A DNA stretch of 64,000 nt, taken from assembly GCA_002472565.1 (NCBI GenBank), contig DKSK01000015.1, positions 34,724-98,723 on the forward strand. The letters run 5' to 3'. The position numbers and the translations under genes were made by a program. The stretch comes from Bacteroidales bacterium UBA7258. GTDB taxonomy: Bacteria > Bacteroidota > Bacteroidia > Bacteroidales > UBA932. Shown here piece by piece: positions 1 through 7,410 of this stretch; positions within the stretch are counted from its first letter, which is position 1; each line of letters opens with the position of its first letter. The notes below the pieces were generated by a model. The model was not told where the DNA came from and searched no databases. It was given only the letters and a program-made list of their open reading frames with translations.

Positions 1-211
1 CGAGGATGACATCGAGGACTTTGATTTTTCCACGGTCGGAGGCCTCGTGCTTGAGGAGCTTGAACATGTTCCTACGGCAGGGGAGACTGTCGGGTGGAAC
101 GGTTTTTCTTTCGAAGTCGCGGACATGGACGGAGCCCGCATAGACAAGCTGATAGTAAAGCGGCTCCCTTCTCAGGAAGCCGCAGATAATTCCGAGAAGG
201 CTAAGGCTTAA
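1..211 (+). CDS. CorC/HlyC (GldE-like) membrane protein, C-terminal end only
   Basis: The reading frame enters from the left edge (first full codon at base 2) and stops with TAA at 209-211, leaving about 69 residues. They resemble the C-terminal transporter-associated (CorC_HlyC) domain that follows the paired CBS domains in CorC/HlyC proteins, with the usual pattern of a hydrophobic segment, 'GETVGWNGFSFEV', and a closing strand 'RIDKLIVKRL'. In Bacteroidota such proteins are often GldE-like. The membrane and CBS domains lie outside the window, so the subfamily cannot be fixed. The stop overlaps the stop of the convergent ispG by four bases, with no room for a terminator between them. Confidence 0.65.
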   Translation, partial: EDDIEDFDFSTVGGLVLEELEHVPTAGETVGWNGFSFEVADMDGARIDKLIVKRLPSQEAADNSEKAKA

Positions 212-1566
212 GCCTTTGATTTCTGGTCCTCCTCTATGAGGGCGATCAATTTGTCCACGGCCTCGGTGTCGGGCACATGGCGGAGTACCGGGACGTGGTT
301 GTGGTAGATAGTCACCTTATGGTTGCCTTCTCCGACATAACCCCAGTCGGCATCGGCCATCTCTCCAGGACCGTTCACTATGCAGCCCATGACGGCAATC
401 GCCACGTTTTTGAGATGGGCGGTGCGCTTCTTGACTTCTTCGAAGGCGCTCTGGAGATCGTACATGGTACGTCCGCAGCCCGGGCATCCAATGAATTCAG
501 GCTTGTAGAAACGACGGCGGGTGGCCTGAAGCAATTCATCTTCGAGATATTCACCGAAACCATCCGCCTCTATGTCGAGGGTCCTGCCCTGCGCGTCAAG
601 ATAGGTCCCTGTCAATTTCACGTCGTCCAAAGTCCTATCCATAAGGGCCTTGCCGAAATCACAGCTGAGATCTTCGAGAAGTCTCTCTCTGGAAGGAGCC
701 TCATATCTGGCAACTGCGACCTTCTCCTCTCCTGCATTTTCCACATGGACGCTGACCATGGAGGAGTGAATGAGTGAGCCATAGCGGTCTGCAAGATACT
801 TGGCTACCGGGATTTCATTCACAGGGTCCTCGGTGAGGGAAACCCTGACGGTGTCTCCGAGCCCTTCAGAAAGAAGCGTGGAGATTCCCACGCAGGATTT
901 GATGCGTCCGCTGTCACCATTGCCTGCCTCGGTGACTCCGACATGAAGCGGGAAGACGAGTCCGCGTTCCTCCATCGCTTTTGCCAGCAGCCTGTAGGCC
1001 TGGACCATCACGACGGTATTGGAAGATTTAAGGGAGACGACGACGTTGTAGAAGTCATCCTTGACGCAGAGTTCAAGCCATTCCATGGCGGCTTTCGCCA
1101 TGGCCTTGGGAGTGTTTCCGTAGAGAGTGGTTATCCTCTCTCCGAGAGAGCCGTGATTGAGTCCGATACGAATGGCGGTACCGTGCTCCTTGCAGACTGC
1201 GATAAGCTCCGAGAGCCTTTTGCAGGCTTCGTCAAAATCTTTGTTGAAATTACCAGGATTGATGCGGACTTTCTCGACATAAGGGGCGACAGCTATGGCC
1301 GTTTCGGATGAGAAATGGATGTCCGCGACAAGGGGGGTGTCTACCCCTCTGGCCCTGAGCCGGGCGCTGATCTCCTTTATATGAGGCACGTCGGAGGGTC
1401 CCGGGCAGGTGATTCTGATCAGCTGAGCCCCGGCCTCATACATCCTCACGCATTGCTCCACTGTGGCATCGACATCGTAGGTGTGTGTGTTGCACATGGT
1501 CTGGACGACGATGGGATTCCCTCCGCCGATGAGCACCTTTCCTACCTTAGCTGTAAGATTCTTCAT
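208..1566 (-). CDS. ispG: 4-hydroxy-3-methylbut-2-en-1-yl diphosphate synthase
   Basis: IspG (GcpE) reductively opens methylerythritol cyclodiphosphate to HMBPP in the non-mevalonate isoprenoid pathway; it is cytosolic and carries a [4Fe-4S] cluster. The N-terminal TIM barrel (about 1-275) has 'NPIVVQTMCNTHTYDV' and 'PLVADIHFS'. The C-terminal cluster domain shows the three ligand cysteines C361 and C364 (GCPGC) and C395 (VMGC), followed by NGPGE with the fourth ligand E402. The protein has 452 residues, longer than the roughly 370 of two-domain enzymes but much shorter than the roughly 600 usual in Bacteroidota, where a large insert separates the two domains; here only about 75 residues do. 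It is the last gene of the leftward ligA-to-ispG run, 4 bases after the barrel protein. Confidence 0.95.
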   Translation of the reverse strand: MKNLTAKVGKVLIGGGNPIVVQTMCNTHTYDVDATVEQCVRMYEAGAQLIRITCPGPSDVPHIKEISARLRARGVDTPLVADIHFSSETAIAVAPYVEKVRINPGNFNKDFDEACKRLSELIAVCKEHGTAIRIGLNHGSLGERITTLYGNTPKAMAKAAMEWLELCVKDDFYNVVVSLKSSNTVVMVQAYRLLAKAMEERGLVFPLHVGVTEAGNGDSGRIKSCVGISTLLSEGLGDTVRVSLTEDPVNEIPVAKYLADRYGSLIHSSMVSVHVENAGEEKVAVARYEAPSRERLLEDLSCDFGKALMDRTLDDVKLTGTYLDAQGRTLDIEADGFGEYLEDELLQATRRRFYKPEFIGCPGCGRTMYDLQSAFEEVKKRTAHLKNVAIAVMGCIVNGPGEMADADWGYVGEGNHKVTIYHNHVPVLRHVPDTEAVDKLIALIEEDQKSKA

Positions 1567-1570
1567 ATTC

Positions 1571-2467
1571 TTATTTCTCTGTTTCGGTTCCGTAGACCGC
1601 CCTGCGGGCCTCTTCCCGGAGCTGAGCCCTGGTCTTTCCGTTTCGTTTTGTGAGCTGGAAATGCAGGCCTAAGCTGATTGAGAGGTCGGAAGGGTAGGCG
1701 TACCTATAATAATAACTACTATGATAATCAGCATCATAAAGACTTCCCCATGAATACTTGTAGCCTACTTGGACTTCGATTTCCACCGGGTCCAGCATGA
1801 AGGCCAGTCCGCCTGCGAATTTGAGGCCGTAGTCGAGCTTGTTGTCGTAGCTGTAGAAATGGTCTTTGTACTTCTCTTCCGCAAGTTTTCCTTCGCGTTC
1901 GACCTTATATCTGTAGGCTCCGTAGAGGCCGGCGTCCGCAAAAAATTTCACCCGCCACACGTCTACATGAAGATGGGCCATTGCCGGAACTTCTATGAAA
2001 GTATAGGTTGCCTTCGTGGCTCCGTCCACCGATTCCTGAGTATCGCCTTCCTCCAGGTCCGTTTTGAATTTATAGCCGTCCTGGCCGTAAAAGACTCCTG
2101 CTCTGATTCCGAAATACGGCATATAACCGAAAAGTTTTCCGTATCTGGTGTAGAGGAGGCCGAAGTTGACGGGGGTCATGAGCTGCTTCTGGCTCTTCGC
2201 AGGGTTGAACATCATCTGGTTCATGGCCACCCCGTACTGGAAGCCGACGGTCGTATAGTCGTTTGTCAGAAGGCGGGGTTTCTTGTAGACACTGTCGAGA
2301 AAGAAAGAGGTCACGGAGTCAATCTGAACGGCCCCGGACGAATCGGTCAAGGCGAGAGTGAAGGTCGTGTCGCTTCCCGGCGCCGTCTTCCTGTTTCGGG
2401 CGCCGCCGGAGTGGGCCGATGAAAGCATGGCCGTGAAGATCAGAGATATGCAGATAATCTTTCTCAT
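1571..2467 (-). CDS. Outer-membrane beta-barrel protein (PorT-like)
   Basis: A 298-residue protein with a signal peptide (about 1-20, hydrophobic core then 'SSAHSGG'). The mature part is rich in alternating aromatic/hydrophobic strands with Tyr-rich turns, such as 'YMPYFGIRAGVFYGQDGYKF' and 'GYKYSWGSLYDADYHSSYYY', and it ends in further strands. That is the look of a small outer-membrane barrel of the PorT-like group. The C-terminal 30 residues are charged. Its ATG overlaps the TGA of the upstream lipoprotein gene by one base (TGATG), so the two are probably translationally coupled and may act together in the envelope. The exact function is unknown. Confidence 0.7.
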   Translation of the reverse strand: MRKIICISLIFTAMLSSAHSGGARNRKTAPGSDTTFTLALTDSSGAVQIDSVTSFFLDSVYKKPRLLTNDYTTVGFQYGVAMNQMMFNPAKSQKQLMTPVNFGLLYTRYGKLFGYMPYFGIRAGVFYGQDGYKFKTDLEEGDTQESVDGATKATYTFIEVPAMAHLHVDVWRVKFFADAGLYGAYRYKVEREGKLAEEKYKDHFYSYDNKLDYGLKFAGGLAFMLDPVEIEVQVGYKYSWGSLYDADYHSSYYYRYAYPSDLSISLGLHFQLTKRNGKTRAQLREEARRAVYGTETEK

Positions 2468-4269
2468 CAGTCTTTGAATAAGTCAGAAACGTTGATGTGC
2501 TGATCCATTTCCGTGGATTCGTTTACCGTCAGGACGTAGGAACCGTCCCTCAGCCTGTAGAACTTGACCTTCTCCGGCTCCCTTCTCGTCAGTATGTCTC
2601 CGGTGTCGACGATTCCGTTTCCATTGGCGTCATTCGTTATCCTTATGGAGTATTTGCCGGCTTCGAGGTAAGGAAAGTCCAGGGTGCAGTCGCTCTTGAT
2701 GTTGTAGGAACGGAGCGTCTTCGTCCTGTCCTCGTTCAGCAGATCTACTATGTACTTGTGGTCTACTCCTGTAAGGCTTAGGCTTATCTTCGAGAGTTTG
2801 TCATCATCCGGAAGAGAAACCTTGACATCGGTTGAGTCGCTCCAGCTTCCGTTTATGTCCATGAAGGCGTGGTGCGGTACCTTGAGGCGGTAGTCCCATC
2901 CCTTCTGGAGTTTTCCTTCAGGCATGAGAACATATTTCATCAGATTGAGAGTATCTCTGGTGACCTTGAATTTCATCCTGGACTCCTGCTGTCTCGGATT
3001 TATGGCCGAGAGAGTCAGTGAATCAAAGTTCTCTTTGATGACAGGAAGGCTGAATCGGAAGGTGAAGCCGTACTGTTCGACAGTTTCGGGCTTAGCCTCT
3101 ATGTTGACGGTGCAGGTGGTGTCTTCTTTGCGGACCTCCCTGCGGGCCGTCCTTCTGGACATGGACTTGTTCTCTTCGGTCAGTTTGAGATGCTCGGTGA
3201 AAGGTTCTCTCTTGTTGAGAGTGTCGGTCTTGAGATAGTCTACGAAGACGTGCAGGGTGTCAGGCATCTTTCTGCGGTCGTTGATCCAGAAATTGAGGCT
3301 GTCCCTGAGCTGGTTGAACTGGAGGATGAGGCGGTCAGAAGGGATTCCCCTTATCCAGAGCGAATCGATCTTGGCGTCCGAGGCCATGAAAGCGATGAAA
3401 CCTGACCTCTCTCCCGTCCTTCCCTGATTGTCGATGAGCTGTTTGTCCGGCTTGCCTTTGAAGAGGTTGAGCTCATGCTCCGCCACCCTTGCCATGCAAT
3501 GAAGCGTATCCTTCATGTCGTATTTCAGGAGCTCCTTGAGGGTGTCGCTGACCCTCAGAGTCGGACGTATCACCGTATCAAGGAAGGCGGCGAGGTCGTT
3601 GTCCGGGTCGTAGATGTTATTGCCTCCCTCGTCCTTGATGGCGTAGAGCCTGTAGACCGTGTCCTGTACGTTCCTGAGGGCGAAAAAGCCCCATTCGTCG
3701 GTCTTCACGGCGGCATCCGGCCTGTGGAGATAGATGGCCGAGTCGGCTTGATCCTTATAGAGCATGACCGTAGCCCCCGGAACCGGCTGAAGGGTGTTGC
3801 AGTCCTGGACAACACCGGTCACCGCCATAGAATCGATATGATCTCCGGTGGAGAAACACAGGGTGTAGCCGGGGAAGAGGTTGCCCTCATTGTTATCCTG
3901 CACGGCCCCGGTAAGATCGAGGGTGTAGGTCTTGTCCGGCTCCAGATCTTCTTCGAAATAGACTTCGAGAGTCCTGCCGTGAATCCTGTATTTCGGCCTC
4001 TTCGCCTGGGGAGGGGAGAGGAAGATATTCTTCGGATCTTTCACGGTCACGTATTCATTGAAGGTTATCTTGATGCGCGTTCCGTGGGTAGGCACCCTCG
4101 TCGCTCCGGGGAGAGGGCTGAGACCGATGATCACAGGAGGAATGGTGTCCTTGTCGCCGCCTGAAGGAGGCGTGGTTGTATTGGCGCAGGAGTTCGGGAA
4201 AGCAAGCGCCCCCATGGCGAAGAGCAGGCCGAGCCCGAAACCGAGTTTCTCTTTTATCTTTTTGTTCAT
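2467..4269 (-). CDS. Ig-like (Big_5) domain lipoprotein
   Basis: A 600-residue lipoprotein. The N-terminus is a lipoprotein signal ending in 'AFPNSC', then a Thr/Pro/Gly linker 'TTTPPSGGDKD'. Residues about 42-142 form an SbsA-type Ig-like domain (Big_5): 'TIPPVIIGLSPLPGATRVP', 'KITFNEYV', 'LEPDKTYTLDLTGAVQDNNE'. A carboxypeptidase-regulatory-like fold ('VTGVVQDCNTLQPVPGATVM') follows at about 150-220. The rest is uncharacterised beta-rich sequence ending with an 'ITNDANGNGIVDTGD' segment. Bacteroidota commonly carry such a protein in a conserved gene group. Tight spacing (3 bases after relA/spoT, 1-base overlap with the barrel gene) argues for co-expression. Role unknown; surface or periplasmic location inferred from the lipobox. 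Confidence 0.8.
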   Translation of the reverse strand: MNKKIKEKLGFGLGLLFAMGALAFPNSCANTTTPPSGGDKDTIPPVIIGLSPLPGATRVPTHGTRIKITFNEYVTVKDPKNIFLSPPQAKRPKYRIHGRTLEVYFEEDLEPDKTYTLDLTGAVQDNNEGNLFPGYTLCFSTGDHIDSMAVTGVVQDCNTLQPVPGATVMLYKDQADSAIYLHRPDAAVKTDEWGFFALRNVQDTVYRLYAIKDEGGNNIYDPDNDLAAFLDTVIRPTLRVSDTLKELLKYDMKDTLHCMARVAEHELNLFKGKPDKQLIDNQGRTGERSGFIAFMASDAKIDSLWIRGIPSDRLILQFNQLRDSLNFWINDRRKMPDTLHVFVDYLKTDTLNKREPFTEHLKLTEENKSMSRRTARREVRKEDTTCTVNIEAKPETVEQYGFTFRFSLPVIKENFDSLTLSAINPRQQESRMKFKVTRDTLNLMKYVLMPEGKLQKGWDYRLKVPHHAFMDINGSWSDSTDVKVSLPDDDKLSKISLSLTGVDHKYIVDLLNEDRTKTLRSYNIKSDCTLDFPYLEAGKYSIRITNDANGNGIVDTGDILTRREPEKVKFYRLRDGSYVLTVNESTEMDQHINVSDLFKD

Positions 4270-4272
4270 TTC

Positions 4273-6480
4273 CTAAATGTCTACTCTCTGGACGGTCTGG
4301 ATGCCGTCGATGCCCTGGATGATGCTGATGATCTTCTCAAGGGTGTCTTTGTCCTTGACCATCATGTCAATGCTGCCGTCGAAGATGCCCTGGTCAGCTC
4401 CAATCTGAAGCTTCCGCATATTGACACCCATCTCCCGGCTTATCTTCCCCGTGATTTCGTTGAGAATACCCACCCTGTCGATGCCCCGGAGAGCAATCCT
4501 CACGAGGAAACTCTGGTCGTCGGCCGCCGTCCAGTGCGGGATGACCGCCCATTCCCCGTGCTTGGTGAGGAAACTCTGGGCCACCGGACAGGCCTTCTTG
4601 TGGACGGTGACGGTGCCGTCCGGGGTCAGGATCCCGATTACAGGGTCTCCGGAGATAGGATGGCAGCAGTCGGAGATAACGTACTTGTGCGGGTCAGAAG
4701 GGGAGCCTATCACGAAGTTTTCATGATCGATTTTTCCCGGTTTGTCAGCCCTGATGGCATCCATGGAGAGGTTCTGGAGGATCTGGTCGGTGGTGATGAG
4801 TCCGAGGGCGTAACGGAAAAAGAGTTCGTCCTTGCTCTTCACCTCAAGGTTGTTCACCAGCCTCATGACTGTACGCTGGTCAAGACTTGCTCCGGCGGCC
4901 TTCAATGCGGCTTCAAGGGCCTGATGTCCGTATTCTGTGATCTCCGGGGAATCGGCCCGGAAATAGTCCATGAGCTTGTTCTTGGCGTGTCTGGTCTGGA
5001 GGAAGCGGAACCAATCCTTGCTCGGCTTCCCGGTCTCGGCCGTGATAATCTCGACGGTGTCTCCCTGGTGAAGTACGGTCGAAAGCGGTACAAGCTTCAT
5101 GTTGACCTTTGCCGCGATGGCTCTGTTCCCTATCTCGGTATGGATCTGGTAGGCGAAGTCAAGGGCGGTAGCCCCGTGCTGGATAACCTTCTGTTCACCC
5201 TTTGGCGTGAATACTGTCATGTCGCTGGTCACCAGATCGTTATGGATGATATCGAGGAGCTCAAGGTCGTTGACGTTAGGGCTTACCAAGATGTCTTTGA
5301 CCTTCTGGAGCCACTGATCCATGGCGCTGTCGCTGTCGGCTTTGCCGTCTTTCTTGTACATCCAATGTGCGGCGATGCCTCTCTCGGCAATGTCGTCCAT
5401 ACGCTTTGTACGGATCTGGACCTCTATCCATTTTCCCTGATTGCTCGTCAGGGTCACGTGGAGGGCCTCATAGCCATTGCTCTTCGGATGTTTCACCCAA
5501 TCTCTGACGCGGTCAGCCTTGTAGGTATAGAGTCCGGTGATAATAGAGAAGATATGGTAGCACTGGTCTCGTTCGCTTTCCTTGCTCCGCGGGTCCGGAT
5601 TGAAGACGATTCGCACGGCGAAGAGGTCGTAGATCTGCTCGAAGGTGACCTTTTTCGTCTTCATCTTGTGCCAGATGGAGTAGGCGGACTTAATTCTCTT
5701 CTTGATGGTGAAGTCGAAGCCAGAGGCGGTAAGCGCCTTGCTGATAGGCTCTATGAATTTGTCTATCTCTATTCCTTTGCCGGCCATGTCCCTGTTGACC
5801 TTCGCCGTGATGTCGTTGTAGGCATCCGGCTCCTTGTACCTGAGCCAGATATTCTCCATCTCCGACTTGATCTCGTAGAGGCCGAGCCTGTGGGCAAGAG
5901 GAATGAAGATGTACATGGTCTCGCTGAGGATCTTGTCTCTCTTGTACTCAGGCATGTACTCGATAGTACGGCAATTGTGGAGACGGTCGGCCAGTTTGAT
6001 GAGGATGACCCTGATGTCATCGTTCATAGTCAGGAGAATCCTCTTGAAATTCATGGCCTGAAGGCTCTCCGAATATTCCTCGCCCTTGGTCTGGCGGTCT
6101 TGGTTGTCGAGGACGCCCTTGATTTTGGTGAGTCCGTCGACAAGAGAAGCGATCTTGTCTCCGAAAAGTCTGCGGATGTCGGCCACGGTGTAGTCCGTGT
6201 CTTCGACCACGTCATGCAGAAGGGCCGCCGTTATAGATTTGTAGCCGAGGCCGATTTCGTCGACGACTATTTTCGCGACGGCAATAGGATGGAGGATATA
6301 TGGCTCGCCGGAGCGTCGGCGGACGTTCTTGTGGGCCTCGCTGGCGAACTCAAAGGCCTTCTGAACTACTTCCAGCTCGCGGGCGTTAGTACAGCGTTTG
6401 CGGGCGGATTCTTTAAGGTCGGCATAGCTCCTGGCGATGACCTGATAGTCGTTTTGTGTAAATTCAGAAAGGCTGCTCAT
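4273..6480 (-). CDS. Bifunctional (p)ppGpp synthetase/hydrolase (RelA/SpoT homologue)
   Basis: A long RSH protein (735 residues) that makes and degrades the alarmone (p)ppGpp. The hydrolase HD domain is present with H50 and the H89-D90 pair ('AALLHDVVEDTDYT'), so hydrolysis should be intact. The synthetase domain (about 240-380) has 'IYDLFAVRIVF', 'HPKSNGYEALHVTL', 'EVQIRTKRMDDIAERGIAAH'. A TGS domain follows at about 410-470 ('VFTPKGEQKVIQHGATALDF') and a C-terminal ACT domain at about 660-735. It begins 17 bases inside the 3' end of yihY. The length and domain order match the single bifunctional Rel/SpoT of most Bacteroidota. A 672-residue open frame on the opposite strand is only a shadow. 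Confidence 0.95.
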   Translation of the reverse strand: MSSLSEFTQNDYQVIARSYADLKESARKRCTNARELEVVQKAFEFASEAHKNVRRRSGEPYILHPIAVAKIVVDEIGLGYKSITAALLHDVVEDTDYTVADIRRLFGDKIASLVDGLTKIKGVLDNQDRQTKGEEYSESLQAMNFKRILLTMNDDIRVILIKLADRLHNCRTIEYMPEYKRDKILSETMYIFIPLAHRLGLYEIKSEMENIWLRYKEPDAYNDITAKVNRDMAGKGIEIDKFIEPISKALTASGFDFTIKKRIKSAYSIWHKMKTKKVTFEQIYDLFAVRIVFNPDPRSKESERDQCYHIFSIITGLYTYKADRVRDWVKHPKSNGYEALHVTLTSNQGKWIEVQIRTKRMDDIAERGIAAHWMYKKDGKADSDSAMDQWLQKVKDILVSPNVNDLELLDIIHNDLVTSDMTVFTPKGEQKVIQHGATALDFAYQIHTEIGNRAIAAKVNMKLVPLSTVLHQGDTVEIITAETGKPSKDWFRFLQTRHAKNKLMDYFRADSPEITEYGHQALEAALKAAGASLDQRTVMRLVNNLEVKSKDELFFRYALGLITTDQILQNLSMDAIRADKPGKIDHENFVIGSPSDPHKYVISDCCHPISGDPVIGILTPDGTVTVHKKACPVAQSFLTKHGEWAVIPHWTAADDQSFLVRIALRGIDRVGILNEITGKISREMGVNMRKLQIGADQGIFDGSIDMMVKDKDTLEKIISIIQGIDGIQTVQRVDI

Positions 6481-7408
6481 CGTTTTGGCTTGTCAAGAGA
6501 TATTTGTCAACGTTCTGGTACGCATAGGACAGTTCGGAGCCGAGCAGGATGATATACCATCCGAAATTCAACCAGAACATGAAAAGAGGTATGGCGGCTA
6601 TGGCTCCGTATATGGCGTTGAGACGGGTCACGAAGACCTGAGTCTCAAGGTAGAGATATTGAAGGATGGTGAAGGCGGCTCCGGAAAGGACGGCGGCCTT
6701 GAAGGCGTTGCGGTAGCGGACCTTGCAGCTCGGGATGAACTTGTACATGGCCGAGATGATCATGATGCTGAAGACTCCGAAAATCAGCCAGCCGATCAAG
6801 GTCCGCAATCCTTCCGAAAAGGCTATCTGGTCCGGCATCAGAAGGTCCAGGATGTTGGAATAGACGACGCTCCCAGTAAAGAAGAGGATGACTACGAAGG
6901 GGGAGAGTATCATTATGGCGACATCTACCCCGAAACTCTTGTACCAGGCCCTGGCCTTGGTGACCCGCCAGACGTTGTTGAAGACTCTCTCCACGCAGAT
7001 CATCATCCAGATCACCAGCCAGATGAAGAGCAGGGCGCTTATCAGACCGACGGCGCTGCTCTTTGCCGTGTCGATTATGTTTTCGGCGAAATCCAGGATG
7101 TAAGCCGTAATCTGCTCGTTGTCGATGTTTTCTACGAGAAATTCGGTGATGTACTTGTCCAGCCCGAAGCCTCCTGTTACCACGAAGGCGAAGGCCAGGA
7201 AAGGGATGGCCGCCATGGTGCAGAAGAAGCTTAGGGCGACCGACTGGAAACCGATCTTCTGTGCCGAGAAGGTCTTCAGCATGAGGAGAACTACCCGGCC
7301 GTCTTTTACGAGCCTGGCTTTCATCTTTGACAAGTCATCAAGGTTAATCTGCCAGATGTCTTCGCGGAGGAAGGCCTTGACGTCTTCTATTTTCTTGCCA
7401 AGTCCCAT
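6464..7408 (-). CDS. YihY/BrkB family inner-membrane protein
   Basis: A 314-residue integral membrane protein of the YihY/BrkB family (formerly misnamed RNase BN). After an amphipathic N-terminus there are about six hydrophobic segments, for example 'ALSFFCTMAAIPFLAFAFVV', 'SAVGLISALLFIWLVIWMMI', 'VAIMILSPFVVILFFTGSVV' and 'IAAIPLFMFWLNFGWYIILL'. The family's NxVW-type stretch is present ('RVFNNVWRVTKARAWYKS'). Function is unsettled; transport or envelope roles have been proposed. It lies 2 bases after ligA and overlaps relA/spoT by 17 bases, so it is in the same operon. Confidence 0.85.
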   Translation of the reverse strand: MGLGKKIEDVKAFLREDIWQINLDDLSKMKARLVKDGRVVLLMLKTFSAQKIGFQSVALSFFCTMAAIPFLAFAFVVTGGFGLDKYITEFLVENIDNEQITAYILDFAENIIDTAKSSAVGLISALLFIWLVIWMMICVERVFNNVWRVTKARAWYKSFGVDVAIMILSPFVVILFFTGSVVYSNILDLLMPDQIAFSEGLRTLIGWLIFGVFSIMIISAMYKFIPSCKVRYRNAFKAAVLSGAAFTILQYLYLETQVFVTRLNAIYGAIAAIPLFMFWLNFGWYIILLGSELSYAYQNVDKYLLTSQNDEQPF

Positions 7409-7410
7409 CT

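Noticed and set aside
4534..6552. A 672-codon open frame on the plus strand opposite relA/spoT
   Set aside because: It lies wholly antisense to a well-conserved gene (only its last bases run into yihY), has no recognisable domain, and such long shadows are expected opposite GC-rich third-position coding sequence.
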